A DNA stretch of 64,000 nt from Pseudoalteromonas sp. A25 (GTDB taxonomy: Bacteria > Pseudomonadota > Gammaproteobacteria > Enterobacterales > Alteromonadaceae), in NCBI RefSeq assembly GCF_009176705.1, contig NZ_AP021847.1:672501-736500 (forward strand), written 5' to 3'. This document shows, piece after piece, positions 52,754 through 60,682 of the stretch (its first letter is position 1; each line of letters opens with the position of its first letter). Made by a program: the position numbers and the translations under genes. A model generated the notes under the pieces. It made no database searches. It was not told the DNA's origin and worked only from the letters and a program-made list of their open reading frames with translations.

Positions 52754-52791
52754 TAAGTTCAAGCGTGTGCCATGGTAAAAGCTTGAACTTA
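52754..52791. terminator. Hairpin between convergent ABC-F and mesD genes
   Basis: TAAGTTCAAGC and GCTTGAACTTA are 11-bp inverted arms around a 16-nt loop. Its location between the converging genes suggests a shared terminator, but there is no strong T-run. Confidence 0.5.
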
Positions 52792-52806
52792 ACGACGGCT
52801 ATACCA

Positions 52807-53835
52807 CTAACGCATCAACTCTTGGCGAACAATGTCGGCACCCGCACTGAGCGCTTGTAACTTTGCATTTGCAACTGCTCTAGGTAACGGTGCCATACCG
52901 CAATTAGTGCAAGGATAAAGTTTGTCAGCGTCTACATACTTAAGGGCTGCGCGCAAGGTATTAGCTACTTCTTCTGGTGTTTCAATGGTGTTGGTGGCTA
53001 CATCAATGGCACCTACCATCACTTTTTTACCGCGAACCAGCTCAAGCAGTTCAATAGGCACATGAGAGTTATGACACTCTAATGAGATAATATCGATATT
53101 CGATTTTTGTAGCTTTGGAAATGCTTGCTCGTATTGTCGCCACTGTGAGCCTAGCGTTTTTTTCCAATCGGTATTGGCTTTAATACCATAGCCGTAGCAA
53201 ATATGTACTGCGGTTTCGCATTTTAACCCTTCAATAGCACGCTCTAATGCGGCAATGCCCCAGTCGTTTACGTCATCAAAAAAAACGTTAAAAGCAGGTT
53301 CGTCAAATTGAATTATATCAACCCCGGCAGCTTCTAGCTCTTTGGCCTCTTGATTTAAGATTTTGGCAAATTCCCACGCCAGCTTTTCACGACTTTTATA
53401 ATGCTCATCATGCAGGGTGTCGACCATCGTCATCGGGCCTGGCAGTGCCCATTTGATAGGTTGCTTGGTTTGTTGGCGCAAAAATTTAGCATCGTCAACA
53501 AACACTGGCTTTTGTCGAGCAACCGGGCCTACCACAGTTGGCACACTGGCATCATAACGGTCGCGAATTTTTACCGTTTGGCGTTTTTCAAAATCAACCC
53601 CATCGAGGTGTTCAATAAACGTGGTTACAAAATGCTGACGAGTTTGCTCGCCGTCGCTAACAATATCAATGCCCGCCAATTGCTGCTCTTGTAACGACAC
53701 ACGCAACGCATCCTGCTTACCGTCAGCCAGTTCATTGCCCTGTAACTTCCATGGTGACCAAAGTGTTTCTGGCTGTGCAAGCCAAGCAGGCTTAGGTAAA
53801 CTGCCAGCCGTTGATGTTGGTAATAGTGTTTTCAT
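52807..53835 (-). CDS. mesD: Folate-independent core methionine synthase, MesD type
   Basis: 342 residues, equal to the catalytic half of MetE. The zinc/homocysteine site is His211-x-Cys213 (AVHICYGYG), Glu253 (SLECHN) and Cys312 (YPCTNCGMA). FDEPAFN (about 177) matches the MetE active-site Asp/Glu block. There is no N-terminal folate-binding half, so it cannot use methyl-THF-triglutamate in the usual way. Next to it lies MesX (DUF1852), the partner described for MesD enzymes. Expected reaction: methyl transfer to homocysteine from a donor that depends on MesX and oxygen. Donor identity is not established by the sequence. Confidence 0.88.
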   Translation of the reverse strand: MKTLLPTSTAGSLPKPAWLAQPETLWSPWKLQGNELADGKQDALRVSLQEQQLAGIDIVSDGEQTRQHFVTTFIEHLDGVDFEKRQTVKIRDRYDASVPTVVGPVARQKPVFVDDAKFLRQQTKQPIKWALPGPMTMVDTLHDEHYKSREKLAWEFAKILNQEAKELEAAGVDIIQFDEPAFNVFFDDVNDWGIAALERAIEGLKCETAVHICYGYGIKANTDWKKTLGSQWRQYEQAFPKLQKSNIDIISLECHNSHVPIELLELVRGKKVMVGAIDVATNTIETPEEVANTLRAALKYVDADKLYPCTNCGMAPLPRAVANAKLQALSAGADIVRQELMR

Positions 53836-53860
53836 ATTCTGCTCTTTTTATTATCGATGA

Positions 53861-54838
53861 CTATAAGGCGTAATTGGCCGAGAACTGCTCAAGTACACTT
53901 TGATAAGGTTTGATAAAACAGTCTTGCGCAAATTTACCTTGCTGAACCGCCAACTTACTGCGCTCTTCTCGGTCGTATACAATTTGCGTAACAGAGTGAT
54001 CCGAATTTTTTAAATTTGGTCGATAGAGCTTACCTGCCACCGCATTGGCATTGTAAATCTCTGGACGGTAGATTTTTTGGAACGTTTCCATAGTAGCAAT
54101 AGTGCTTATAAGCTCTAAGTTGGTGTAATCGTTCAGCAAGTCACCAAAGAAATAAAACGCCAGAGGAGCAACGCTATTAGGCGGCATAAAATAGCGCACC
54201 GCTAAGCCCATCTTTTTAAAATATTGCTCAGTTAATGATGATTCATTGGGGTGATATTCAAAGCCCAATACAGGGTGTTGATTTTCGCTGCGGCGATAAG
54301 TTTTACTATCGGAAACACTCAAACAAATCACGGGTGGTTTTTTAAAGCATGACTTGTACGTGTTTGACTCAACAAAGTATTTAAATAACTTACCATGCAA
54401 CTCACCAAAGTTATCTGGAATGCTAAATTGCGGTTTATTTTTATTATGATCGAGCAGTAAAACACTAAAGTCATAATCACGTACATAAGAAGAAAAATTA
54501 TTCCCAACTATGCCCTCAATACGCTCACCAGTTTGATGATCAAGAATGTGCGTTTGCAATACCTCGATAGATGGAAATGCTTGACCACTTCTTGCAATGT
54601 CCAAATCAACTGAAATGATCTTTAACTCAAGGTTGTAACGATCAGCTTTTGGATTATCCCAATGTGCCAACGCATTAAAGCGATTATCAATCATGGTTAA
54701 CGCGTTGCGTAAATTTTGCTGGCGACTTTTCCCACGCGCTAAATTAGCAAAATTAGTGGTAATGCGAGTGCTGTCTGATGGCTGATAGTGCTCATCCAAA
54801 CGGTTGCTTTTTATCGTAAATGTAATGTCTTTGTTCAT
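53861..54838 (-). CDS. mesX: MesX (DUF1852) partner of methionine synthase MesD
   Basis: 325 residues, the family length of DUF1852. Conserved-looking blocks are RITTNFANLARGKSRQQNLR, NRFNALAHWDNPKADRYNLE, EGIVGNNFSSYVRDYDF and YKSCFKKPPVICLSVSDSKT. It lies 25 bp upstream of mesD in the same direction. In other proteobacteria MesX is required together with MesD, and the pair needs oxygen, so MesX may form the methyl donor. Its chemistry is not known. Two inverted repeats lie in its leader, and a MetJ-box-like array is further upstream. Confidence 0.88.
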   Translation of the reverse strand: MNKDITFTIKSNRLDEHYQPSDSTRITTNFANLARGKSRQQNLRNALTMIDNRFNALAHWDNPKADRYNLELKIISVDLDIARSGQAFPSIEVLQTHILDHQTGERIEGIVGNNFSSYVRDYDFSVLLLDHNKNKPQFSIPDNFGELHGKLFKYFVESNTYKSCFKKPPVICLSVSDSKTYRRSENQHPVLGFEYHPNESSLTEQYFKKMGLAVRYFMPPNSVAPLAFYFFGDLLNDYTNLELISTIATMETFQKIYRPEIYNANAVAGKLYRPNLKNSDHSVTQIVYDREERSKLAVQQGKFAQDCFIKPYQSVLEQFSANYAL

Positions 54839-54873
54839 GATGCGCTGGTATCCATAATGTTGTTCGTTTATCT

Positions 54874-54909
54874 CACTGTGTGTTTTTACAGTGTGTAGCT
54901 ATTGCTACA
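54874..54909 (-). promoter_or_regulatory. Two inverted repeats in the mesX leader
   Basis: CACTGT and ACAGTG (54874-54893, 8-nt loop), then TGTAGC-TATT-GCTACA (54894-54909). They lie 36-71 nt upstream of the mesX ATG, between the gene and its likely promoter. They could be operators or RNA hairpins. No known riboswitch consensus was recognised. Confidence 0.35.
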
Positions 54910-55090
54910 ATTATCTTTAAAGGCGAGTGTTTATCGCGCTTTAACTTAGAAGATGTAGAATTTATACGTGGTTAGCCAGATGAAGAAAAACGGTTTTATT
55001 TCACATAAAACTTGAACCAGATTCATGATTTACCGCACTCCTCTGGGCAAATTTTGTAAATACGTGGCAAAGGCATCAAACAACAAGCAT

Positions 55091-55122
55091 AGAAACCCAA
55101 ACATCTAGACACCTAAACATCC
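55091..55122. promoter_or_regulatory. MetJ-box-like tandem octamers
   Basis: Four adjacent 8-mers, AGAAACCC, AAACATCT, AGACACCT and AAACATCC, resemble the MetJ consensus AGACGTCT; the middle two match 6 of 8. MetJ binds tandem boxes of exactly this period. The site lies about 250 bp before mesX (-) and 170 bp before the TSUP gene (+), so methionine-repressed control of either is plausible. The rest of the 54839-55293 gap has no gene. Confidence 0.5.
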
Positions 55123-55293
55123 AAATTGAATTTATCTCACTTAAAACATGAGGATTATTCAGCGCTTACAAGGCTTATAAATGGCGCTATGTTGATATAC
55201 TCGCCAACCATATAGCATCCTGATCATTAGCCAAACCAGCAGGCTTTGTTACCAAACGATAAATTTTTTAAAAAATAATAAGAGACACAACAA

Positions 55294-56103
55294 ATGAATG
55301 AGTTAATCATATTGATTTTTTACTGCGCAATACTTGGCAGTGGCGTGGGTTTTCTGGCAGGCTTGTTAGGCATTGGCGGCGGGTTGGTCATAGTACCCAT
55401 TCTGAGCAGCATATTACTTTATTTTTCGATATTACCCGCTGAGCAAGTGGTTATCGCAGCCATTGCGACATCATTGGCATCGATATTATTTACCTCAACG
55501 TCTTCGGCGCTTGCCCATCATAAAAATGGCAACGTGCCTTGGACAATCGCCCCTTGGATCATGACTGGTGTAGCACTAGGCGCACTTATTAGTGGGTTTT
55601 TAGCAACACACCTCCCTGAGCATGTTGTGCGTATGGTATTTGCAGTTACCGTGGTACTTATTGCAATCAAAATGTTTTTAAGCAGTAAAAATAACACGCC
55701 TACACAGCGCAAAATGCCAAACAAAGGTATGTTAACTTTATTTACCACCCTGACAGGCGGCCTATCGGCCATGATAGGTATTGGTGGTGGGGCCTTACTA
55801 GTACCGCTACTAACGTTTTTTTCAATCGATATGAAAAAAGCCATCGGCTGCGCCTCTGCATGTGGCATCGTGATAGCCCTATTTGGCACTATTGGCTACA
55901 TCAGCTCGGGCAGCACTCAGTTTGCTTTATCAGACGGTTTTGCCGGCTTTGTTTATTTACCCGCCCTTGCCGGCATTGTTTGCACCTCTTGGTTTACCGC
56001 TCCTTTGGGTGCAAAAGCCACACACCTCCTACCCGTTACAACCATCAAGAAGATTTTTGCTGTACTGCTGGTCGTGATGGCCGTGAATATGATGGTGAAA
56101 TGA
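55294..56103 (+). CDS. TSUP (TauE/SafE) family membrane transporter
   Basis: 269 residues, about eight membrane segments in two halves. Each half has the TSUP glycine motif: GFLAGLLGIGGGLVIVPIL (residues 20-38) and AMIGIGGGALLVPLLTFFS (about 162-180). The family moves sulfite, sulfoacetate, thiosulfate and related anions; YfcA-like members are less defined. The MetJ-box-like array upstream and the neighbouring methionine synthase support a sulfur role, which is inference. Monocistronic; the CRISPR array end follows 212 bp downstream. Confidence 0.9.
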   Translation: MNELIILIFYCAILGSGVGFLAGLLGIGGGLVIVPILSSILLYFSILPAEQVVIAAIATSLASILFTSTSSALAHHKNGNVPWTIAPWIMTGVALGALISGFLATHLPEHVVRMVFAVTVVLIAIKMFLSSKNNTPTQRKMPNKGMLTLFTTLTGGLSAMIGIGGGALLVPLLTFFSIDMKKAIGCASACGIVIALFGTIGYISSGSTQFALSDGFAGFVYLPALAGIVCTSWFTAPLGAKATHLLPVTTIKKIFAVLLVVMAVNMMVK

Positions 56104-56206
56104 TAGCACTCTGCGCTGGTATGTTTTAGCCTCAGCCAATAGCTCAGATACATCACGCAGCAATAAACACCTAATTGTCTTCTGACTGCATTAGCATGAG
56201 CTAAAA

Positions 56207-56285
56207 CTGAGCCACCCTGAACTCGTTTCTAGATCTGTTTGCAAGTAGGCACAAACCTGGCATAAGCTCCTGCCCCTCGGCAGGA
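56207..56285. other. Half-repeat remnant and hairpin between TSUP gene and CRISPR array
   Basis: CTGAGCC-ACCC-TGAAC at 56207-56222 keeps both ends of the CRISPR repeat (CTGAGCC and TGAAC) but lacks the central hairpin, so it may be a decayed repeat at the old, leader-distal end. TCCTGCC-CCTC-GGCAGGA at 56268-56285 is a GC-rich hairpin that could end the array transcript or the TSUP mRNA. Both readings are tentative. Confidence 0.3.
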
Positions 56286-56314
56286 AGACGGAGGCATATA
56301 TCTAATAATGCTTT

Positions 56315-58805
56315 TTTCTGAGCCGCCTATGTGGCGGTGAACTATTTGCCGTCATCACCAGTTGGCTCTTCATCTTTCTGAGCCGCCTGTGTGGCGGTGA
56401 ACTGATTGTATCTGCAATCCTGCTTCGCTGCGTACTTTCTGAGCCGCCTGTGTGGCGGTGAACAGCAACAGCTAAAAACATGTGCTACGTGTACATTTTC
56501 TGAGCCGCCTGTGTGGCGGTGAACGAAAGGGACTTTTCTATGACGAACATATATTTATTTCTGAGCCGCCTGTGTGGCGGTGAACTTGACCAAATAGCGC
56601 CGTTGCCTACTCGGGAGTTTCTGAGCCGCCTGTGTGGCGGTGAACAAAACGCTGTACCCTTGCAAATAAAACCTATTTTTCTGAGCCGCCTGTGTGGCGG
56701 TGAACGCCGTAAAAAATCGCCGTTTAACGGGCTAGGTTTTCTGAGCCGCCTGTGTGGCGGTGAACACACGCAGAAGGCGGGCCAACTCAGCAGGCGTTTT
56801 CTGAGCCGCCTGTGTGGCGGTGAACGTCTTCGTCTGCATTGTCTGACATAGCCACTATTTCTGAGCCGCCTGTGTGGCGGTGAACTACAACCCGAATACA
56901 ATGCAGTGTTTGTACGTTTTCTGAGCCGCCTGTGTGGCGGTGAACATCGTGCGACAAAACGGCGGCTTTCACTTGTGTTTCTGAGCCGCCTGTGTGGCGG
57001 TGAACCTAAAGGCGTTTGCGTACGGGGTGGCAATTGCTTTCTGAGCCGCCTGTGTGGCGGTGAACAAAAGAGCGAAAATTTCGCTCTTTTCGCTATAGTT
57101 TCTGAGCCGCCTGTGTGGCGGTGAACGCGGTGCTGCTGGTTAAACCCAACTCTTTATATTTCTGAGCCGCCTGTGTGGCGGTGAACAAAGATTACACAAT
57201 CAAAGCGCCAGTGTGGAATTTCTGAGCCGCCTGTGTGGCGGTGAACAAAAACAACAAGCCACCTATGCCGAAGGGTATTTTCTGAGCCGCCTGTGTGGCG
57301 GTGAACGCTTTATTAAATTCGACCTCAATAACCCACCGTTTCTGAGCCGCCTGTGTGGCGGTGAACCAACGTAAATTCGGGCGTAGAACGGTCTGATGTT
57401 TCTGAGCCGCCTGTGTGGCGGTGAACAACGAAGAACGTTCTTTTACTCGGTTGCTAATTTTCTGAGCCGCCTGTGTGGCGGTGAACTTATACGATTACAG
57501 AGAAGAAATTGGTTTTGTTTTCTGAGCCGCCTGTGTGGCGGTGAACTACTTCATTGCGTAGAGATAGTATTTCGAACATTTCTGAGCCGCCTGTGTGGCG
57601 GTGAACCTTCATCAACGGATTTGCCGATCCTGTAGTTATTTCTGAGCCGCCTGTGTGGCGGTGAACCTGCCGCTTATTTCGCATCTGCTTCTGGTTTATT
57701 TCTGAGCCGCCTGTGTGGCGGTGAACATGAACCACAAGGCATGGTTGAATTGCATTTATTTCTGAGCCGCCTGTGTGGCGGTGAACCAGTCACACCAAAG
57801 AGCAAAAAAGGACATTCTTTTCTGAGCCGCCTGTGTGGCGGTGAACTCTAGGCCCACTTATCGACAGTATGTTCGGATTTTCTGAGCCGCCTGTATGGCG
57901 GTGAACCTGTTCAGTGTCAAGGCGGTAATGACTCAGGCTTTCTGAGCCGCCTGTGTGGCGGTGAACACTGCGGCAAGAACTGAACGCAACAAGCTAAATT
58001 TCTGAGCCGCCTGTGTGGCGGTGAACATGCAAGAGCAAAACACGCAGCTAATACAACATTTCTGAGCCGCCTGTGTGGCGGTGAACTCGCGCCTTGGTTA
58101 ATGTGTGCTTTGCGGAATTTCTGAGCCGCCTGTGTGGCGGTGAACACCAAAACCCAATGTGAACACAGGCGTAGACTTTTCTGAGCCGCCTGTGTGGCGG
58201 TGAACGGGTGTAAACTTGTGTGTTAGGCACTTTTTTATTTCTGAGCCGCCTGTGTGGCGGTGAACCCCTGCTCTAATTGCTTGTTCTCATCTATACCTTT
58301 CTGAGCCGCCTGTGTGGCGGTGAACAATTGCTGCAGTAGGTGCAATCGTGGCCGAAGTTTCTGAGCCGCCTGTGTGGCGGTGAACCACGGGTATTGGGGT
58401 ATTCAACGAGTAAGTCATTTCTGAGCCGCCTGTGTGGCGGTGAACGTCAGGGTTAAAAATGCTTGACGTTCTCGTTCTTTCTGAGCCGCCTGTGTGGCGG
58501 TGAACACAGTATCAGAAAGCGGCAAAGCTTGGGTTAATTTCTGAGCCGCCTGTGTGGCGGTGAACGCGCGCTTGCGGGTGATATGCTGGCACTTGCGTTT
58601 CTGAGCCGCCTGTGTGGCGGTGAACTCGAACAGCGTATGTTTGCACTTGGCACCGCATTTCTGAGCCGCCTGTGTGGCGGTGAACAACCCGATGCAGATG
58701 CAAAATACGCAGCAGTATTTCTGAGCCGCCTGTGTGGCGGTGAACGAGCTTGACGCGAATCTAGATGATGTTTATCTTTTCTGAGCCGCCTGTGTGGCGG
58801 TGAAC
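56315..58805 (-). CRISPR. Type I-F CRISPR array, 42 repeats and 41 spacers
   Basis: The 28-bp repeat on the crRNA strand (minus) is GTTCACCGCCACACAGGCGG followed by CTCAGAAA, the I-F type with a 5-bp CCGCC/GGCGG stem. By my count there are 42 copies with 41 spacers, all different: 36 of 32 bp, four of 33 and one of 31. Two copies vary by one base each, the leader-distal repeat at 56315 and the one at 57879; both changes fall in the loop, so all stems are intact. The array is read from the right, where csy4 and the leader lie. Many ORFs called across it are chance frames through the repeats. Confidence 0.98.
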
Positions 58806-58957
58806 AATAAAATACTAATACAAAAATAAGTTACAACAAGTCCTTAAGTAAAAAATAGCGATTTTACCTTATGAAAATCGACCTATTGCAACTTACTGAT
58901 CTATATATCGATTTTTAAAGAGCAAAAACAAAAGGTTTTTTAAAGCATCAAGCAGCC
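58806..58957 (-). promoter_or_regulatory. CRISPR leader with candidate IHF site
   Basis: 152 bp of A/T-rich DNA between csy4 and the first repeat. On the minus strand GATCAG-TAAG-TTG (58889-58901) fits the IHF consensus WATCAR-N4-TTR except for the first base, about 84 bp before the first repeat. IHF-bent leaders are known to direct spacer insertion in type I systems, including I-F. Placement is seen; function is inferred. Confidence 0.6.
58848..58880 (-). terminator. Terminator-like hairpin inside the leader
   Basis: On the minus strand CGATTTT-N8-AAAATCG is followed by CTATTTTTT. It lies downstream of csy4 and upstream of the array, so it could end the cas operon and leave array transcription to a leader promoter. 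The stem is A/T-rich. Confidence 0.45.
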
Positions 58958-59608
58958 TTAAAACCACGGCACCGCAACTTGCTGGGCTTCTGAGCGTCGG
59001 CTGAGCCCATAACATGTCAGCAGTGGTGTGTTATCACTTGGTTTTGTTGTTTTTTGGCACTCAATAAACAACAAAAACTTTCTACGCTCTGCAGGGCTTA
59101 GCATACTGTCGGTCGACAAGCTCCGTAGGTTGATAAAAGGCAATTTAGAGTGTTGCTTAAAGCTATCTATTGATTGCAACAGACGACTTTTAACTTCTTC
59201 AACAGCAAAACCATTTTTAGCTGCAATAGCTTGTGCTCGGCTATCAACCTGTTGGCGCAGTTTATCTGGCGATTTAAAGCGCCAACGTTTGAAATAGGCG
59301 TATTCCGCAATATTACTTGGCACAGCTTTTACCGCTTTAATGTGCACATAATCAGATAAGCGCGACAACCATTGCTCTACCTTTAAATCAACGAGTTGCT
59401 GTTCAGACTCGGCAAGCAATCTGAGTTTATTGCCCAGCGGAAACGGCTTGTCACCATACAAAGGGAACGACACAGCGATGGCAGAATCCTGCTCGCTGAC
59501 TTTATGCTCCACCAGCAACAAATGAATTTGTTGATACACCTTGTGCCATAAAAAGCCTAGGTTGGCTTCGGCGTCTGGCAACAAGGTAATGTCTAAGTAG
59601 TAATTCAT
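58958..59608 (-). CDS. csy4: Cas6f/Csy4 crRNA endoribonuclease, type I-F
   Basis: 216 residues, longer than the 187-residue Pseudomonas Csy4 and with extra sequence in the middle. MNYYLDITLLPD and the end CYGLSRR...AVPWF match Csy4. The catalytic His29 is present (QQIHLLL) and the Ser pair in FINLRSLSTD corresponds to Pseudomonas S148/S150. It cuts at the 3' base of the repeat hairpin and stays bound to each crRNA 3' end in the Csy complex. It is the last gene of the cas operon, 9 bp after csy3. Confidence 0.95.
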   Translation of the reverse strand: MNYYLDITLLPDAEANLGFLWHKVYQQIHLLLVEHKVSEQDSAIAVSFPLYGDKPFPLGNKLRLLAESEQQLVDLKVEQWLSRLSDYVHIKAVKAVPSNIAEYAYFKRWRFKSPDKLRQQVDSRAQAIAAKNGFAVEEVKSRLLQSIDSFKQHSKLPFINLRSLSTDSMLSPAERRKFLLFIECQKTTKPSDNTPLLTCYGLSRRSEAQQVAVPWF

Positions 59609-59617
59609 ACAACCACC

Positions 59618-60646
59618 TTATTTGTCGCTTTCTCCAAACACCCCACCACGCACTAATATGGCCATCACATAATGCTCGTGCTCTGTGGCTTGCAACTGCT
59701 CTCCTCTGGCCCAAACATCAAAAAAGGTGTAAAAATCTTGTTTTTCAGCGGGTGTTCTATACGCCTTACCCCGGTTGGTGACGGCACCATAAGGTTCAAT
59801 GGCAATTGGGCCAGCACTGGCTTCTGGGTCGGTAAATTCTGGGTACCACGTATCAATTGTGCGCAGCGCGTTGCCTAGCTTTTGTGAGTGCATGGCAGCT
59901 ATGTCTTGCACCTGATAGAGTATTTTGCTTTTTTCGCCTTTGCCTTTATCTAGTACTAACTCCTCGCTTGGGTATACTTCCTGCGCGCGACCAACTTGGG
60001 CATAACAGTTTATCTCTAGCATCAAAAAGTCGTTGTCGCTGCTCAGTGCTTGGGCTATCAAAGTGGCCAATTCGTCAATTTTTTCGTCTTGATGGTCAAA
60101 ATGCTTGGTGCTGTATTGCGTTGCATCGAAGGTCCACGATTTTTCAACTTGATTATTTTTAGCCGACACCTGTACTTCAATTTGCTCTGCACCAACTCGG
60201 TTGCGCCATAAAAACCGAGCGTTGGCTAAGTTTATGGCGTAGCGGCGTGCTAACTCCGAAAATTGATGTGTTTCAATATAAGCACGCGCTGCATTGCGGT
60301 AGCTTTGCTTAAACAAATCATTGTTACAGGCTGCAGGCTCGGTAATGCCGCCCAGCACTTTAATAGTAAATTGTAAGTTCAAGGTGTCTTGCTCAGGTGT
60401 TAGCGCGCAGGCATCAACCCGTTGCAAATTAGCTTTTTCAACCTCCGCGTTCAGTTTTGCAGGGTCGCCTTTAATCGCCGCTTTTAAGCGATTTGAAATT
60501 GTACCGCGCACCGACTTTTCATTTAATTTTAGCGGCTGTAAGCGTGTGGTACGCTCCTGCCACGTTGTGCCGTACATATGCCCGTCACTGGTTACGAGTT
60601 TTTTCTCAAATGCCAATACTGATGCGGTATTTTCTTTTTTAGCCAT
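59618..60646 (-). CDS. csy3: Cas7f/Csy3, backbone subunit of the I-F Cascade
   Basis: 342 residues. Several stretches are near identical to the Csy3 family: NEKSVRGTISNRLK becomes LNEKSVRGTISNRLKAA here, then ARRYAINLANARFLWRNRVG, HSQKLGNALRTIDTWYP, IAIEPYGAVTNRGKAYR and AILVRGGVFGE. Six copies of Csy3 bind the spacer part of the crRNA in the known complex. Located between csy2 (36-bp gap) and csy4 (9-bp gap), all on the minus strand, as is usual for I-F operons. Confidence 0.97.
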   Translation of the reverse strand: MAKKENTASVLAFEKKLVTSDGHMYGTTWQERTTRLQPLKLNEKSVRGTISNRLKAAIKGDPAKLNAEVEKANLQRVDACALTPEQDTLNLQFTIKVLGGITEPAACNNDLFKQSYRNAARAYIETHQFSELARRYAINLANARFLWRNRVGAEQIEVQVSAKNNQVEKSWTFDATQYSTKHFDHQDEKIDELATLIAQALSSDNDFLMLEINCYAQVGRAQEVYPSEELVLDKGKGEKSKILYQVQDIAAMHSQKLGNALRTIDTWYPEFTDPEASAGPIAIEPYGAVTNRGKAYRTPAEKQDFYTFFDVWARGEQLQATEHEHYVMAILVRGGVFGESDK

Positions 60647-60682
60647 GTTGATTGTCCTTTTCTTTAATTTTTAAATTCAGTG

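Noticed and set aside
56485..58703. Several ORFs of 60-180 codons on both strands across the CRISPR array
   Set aside because: They repeat the same translated repeat sequence every 20 residues and exist only because the repeat plus spacer length is often a multiple of 3. They are not genes.
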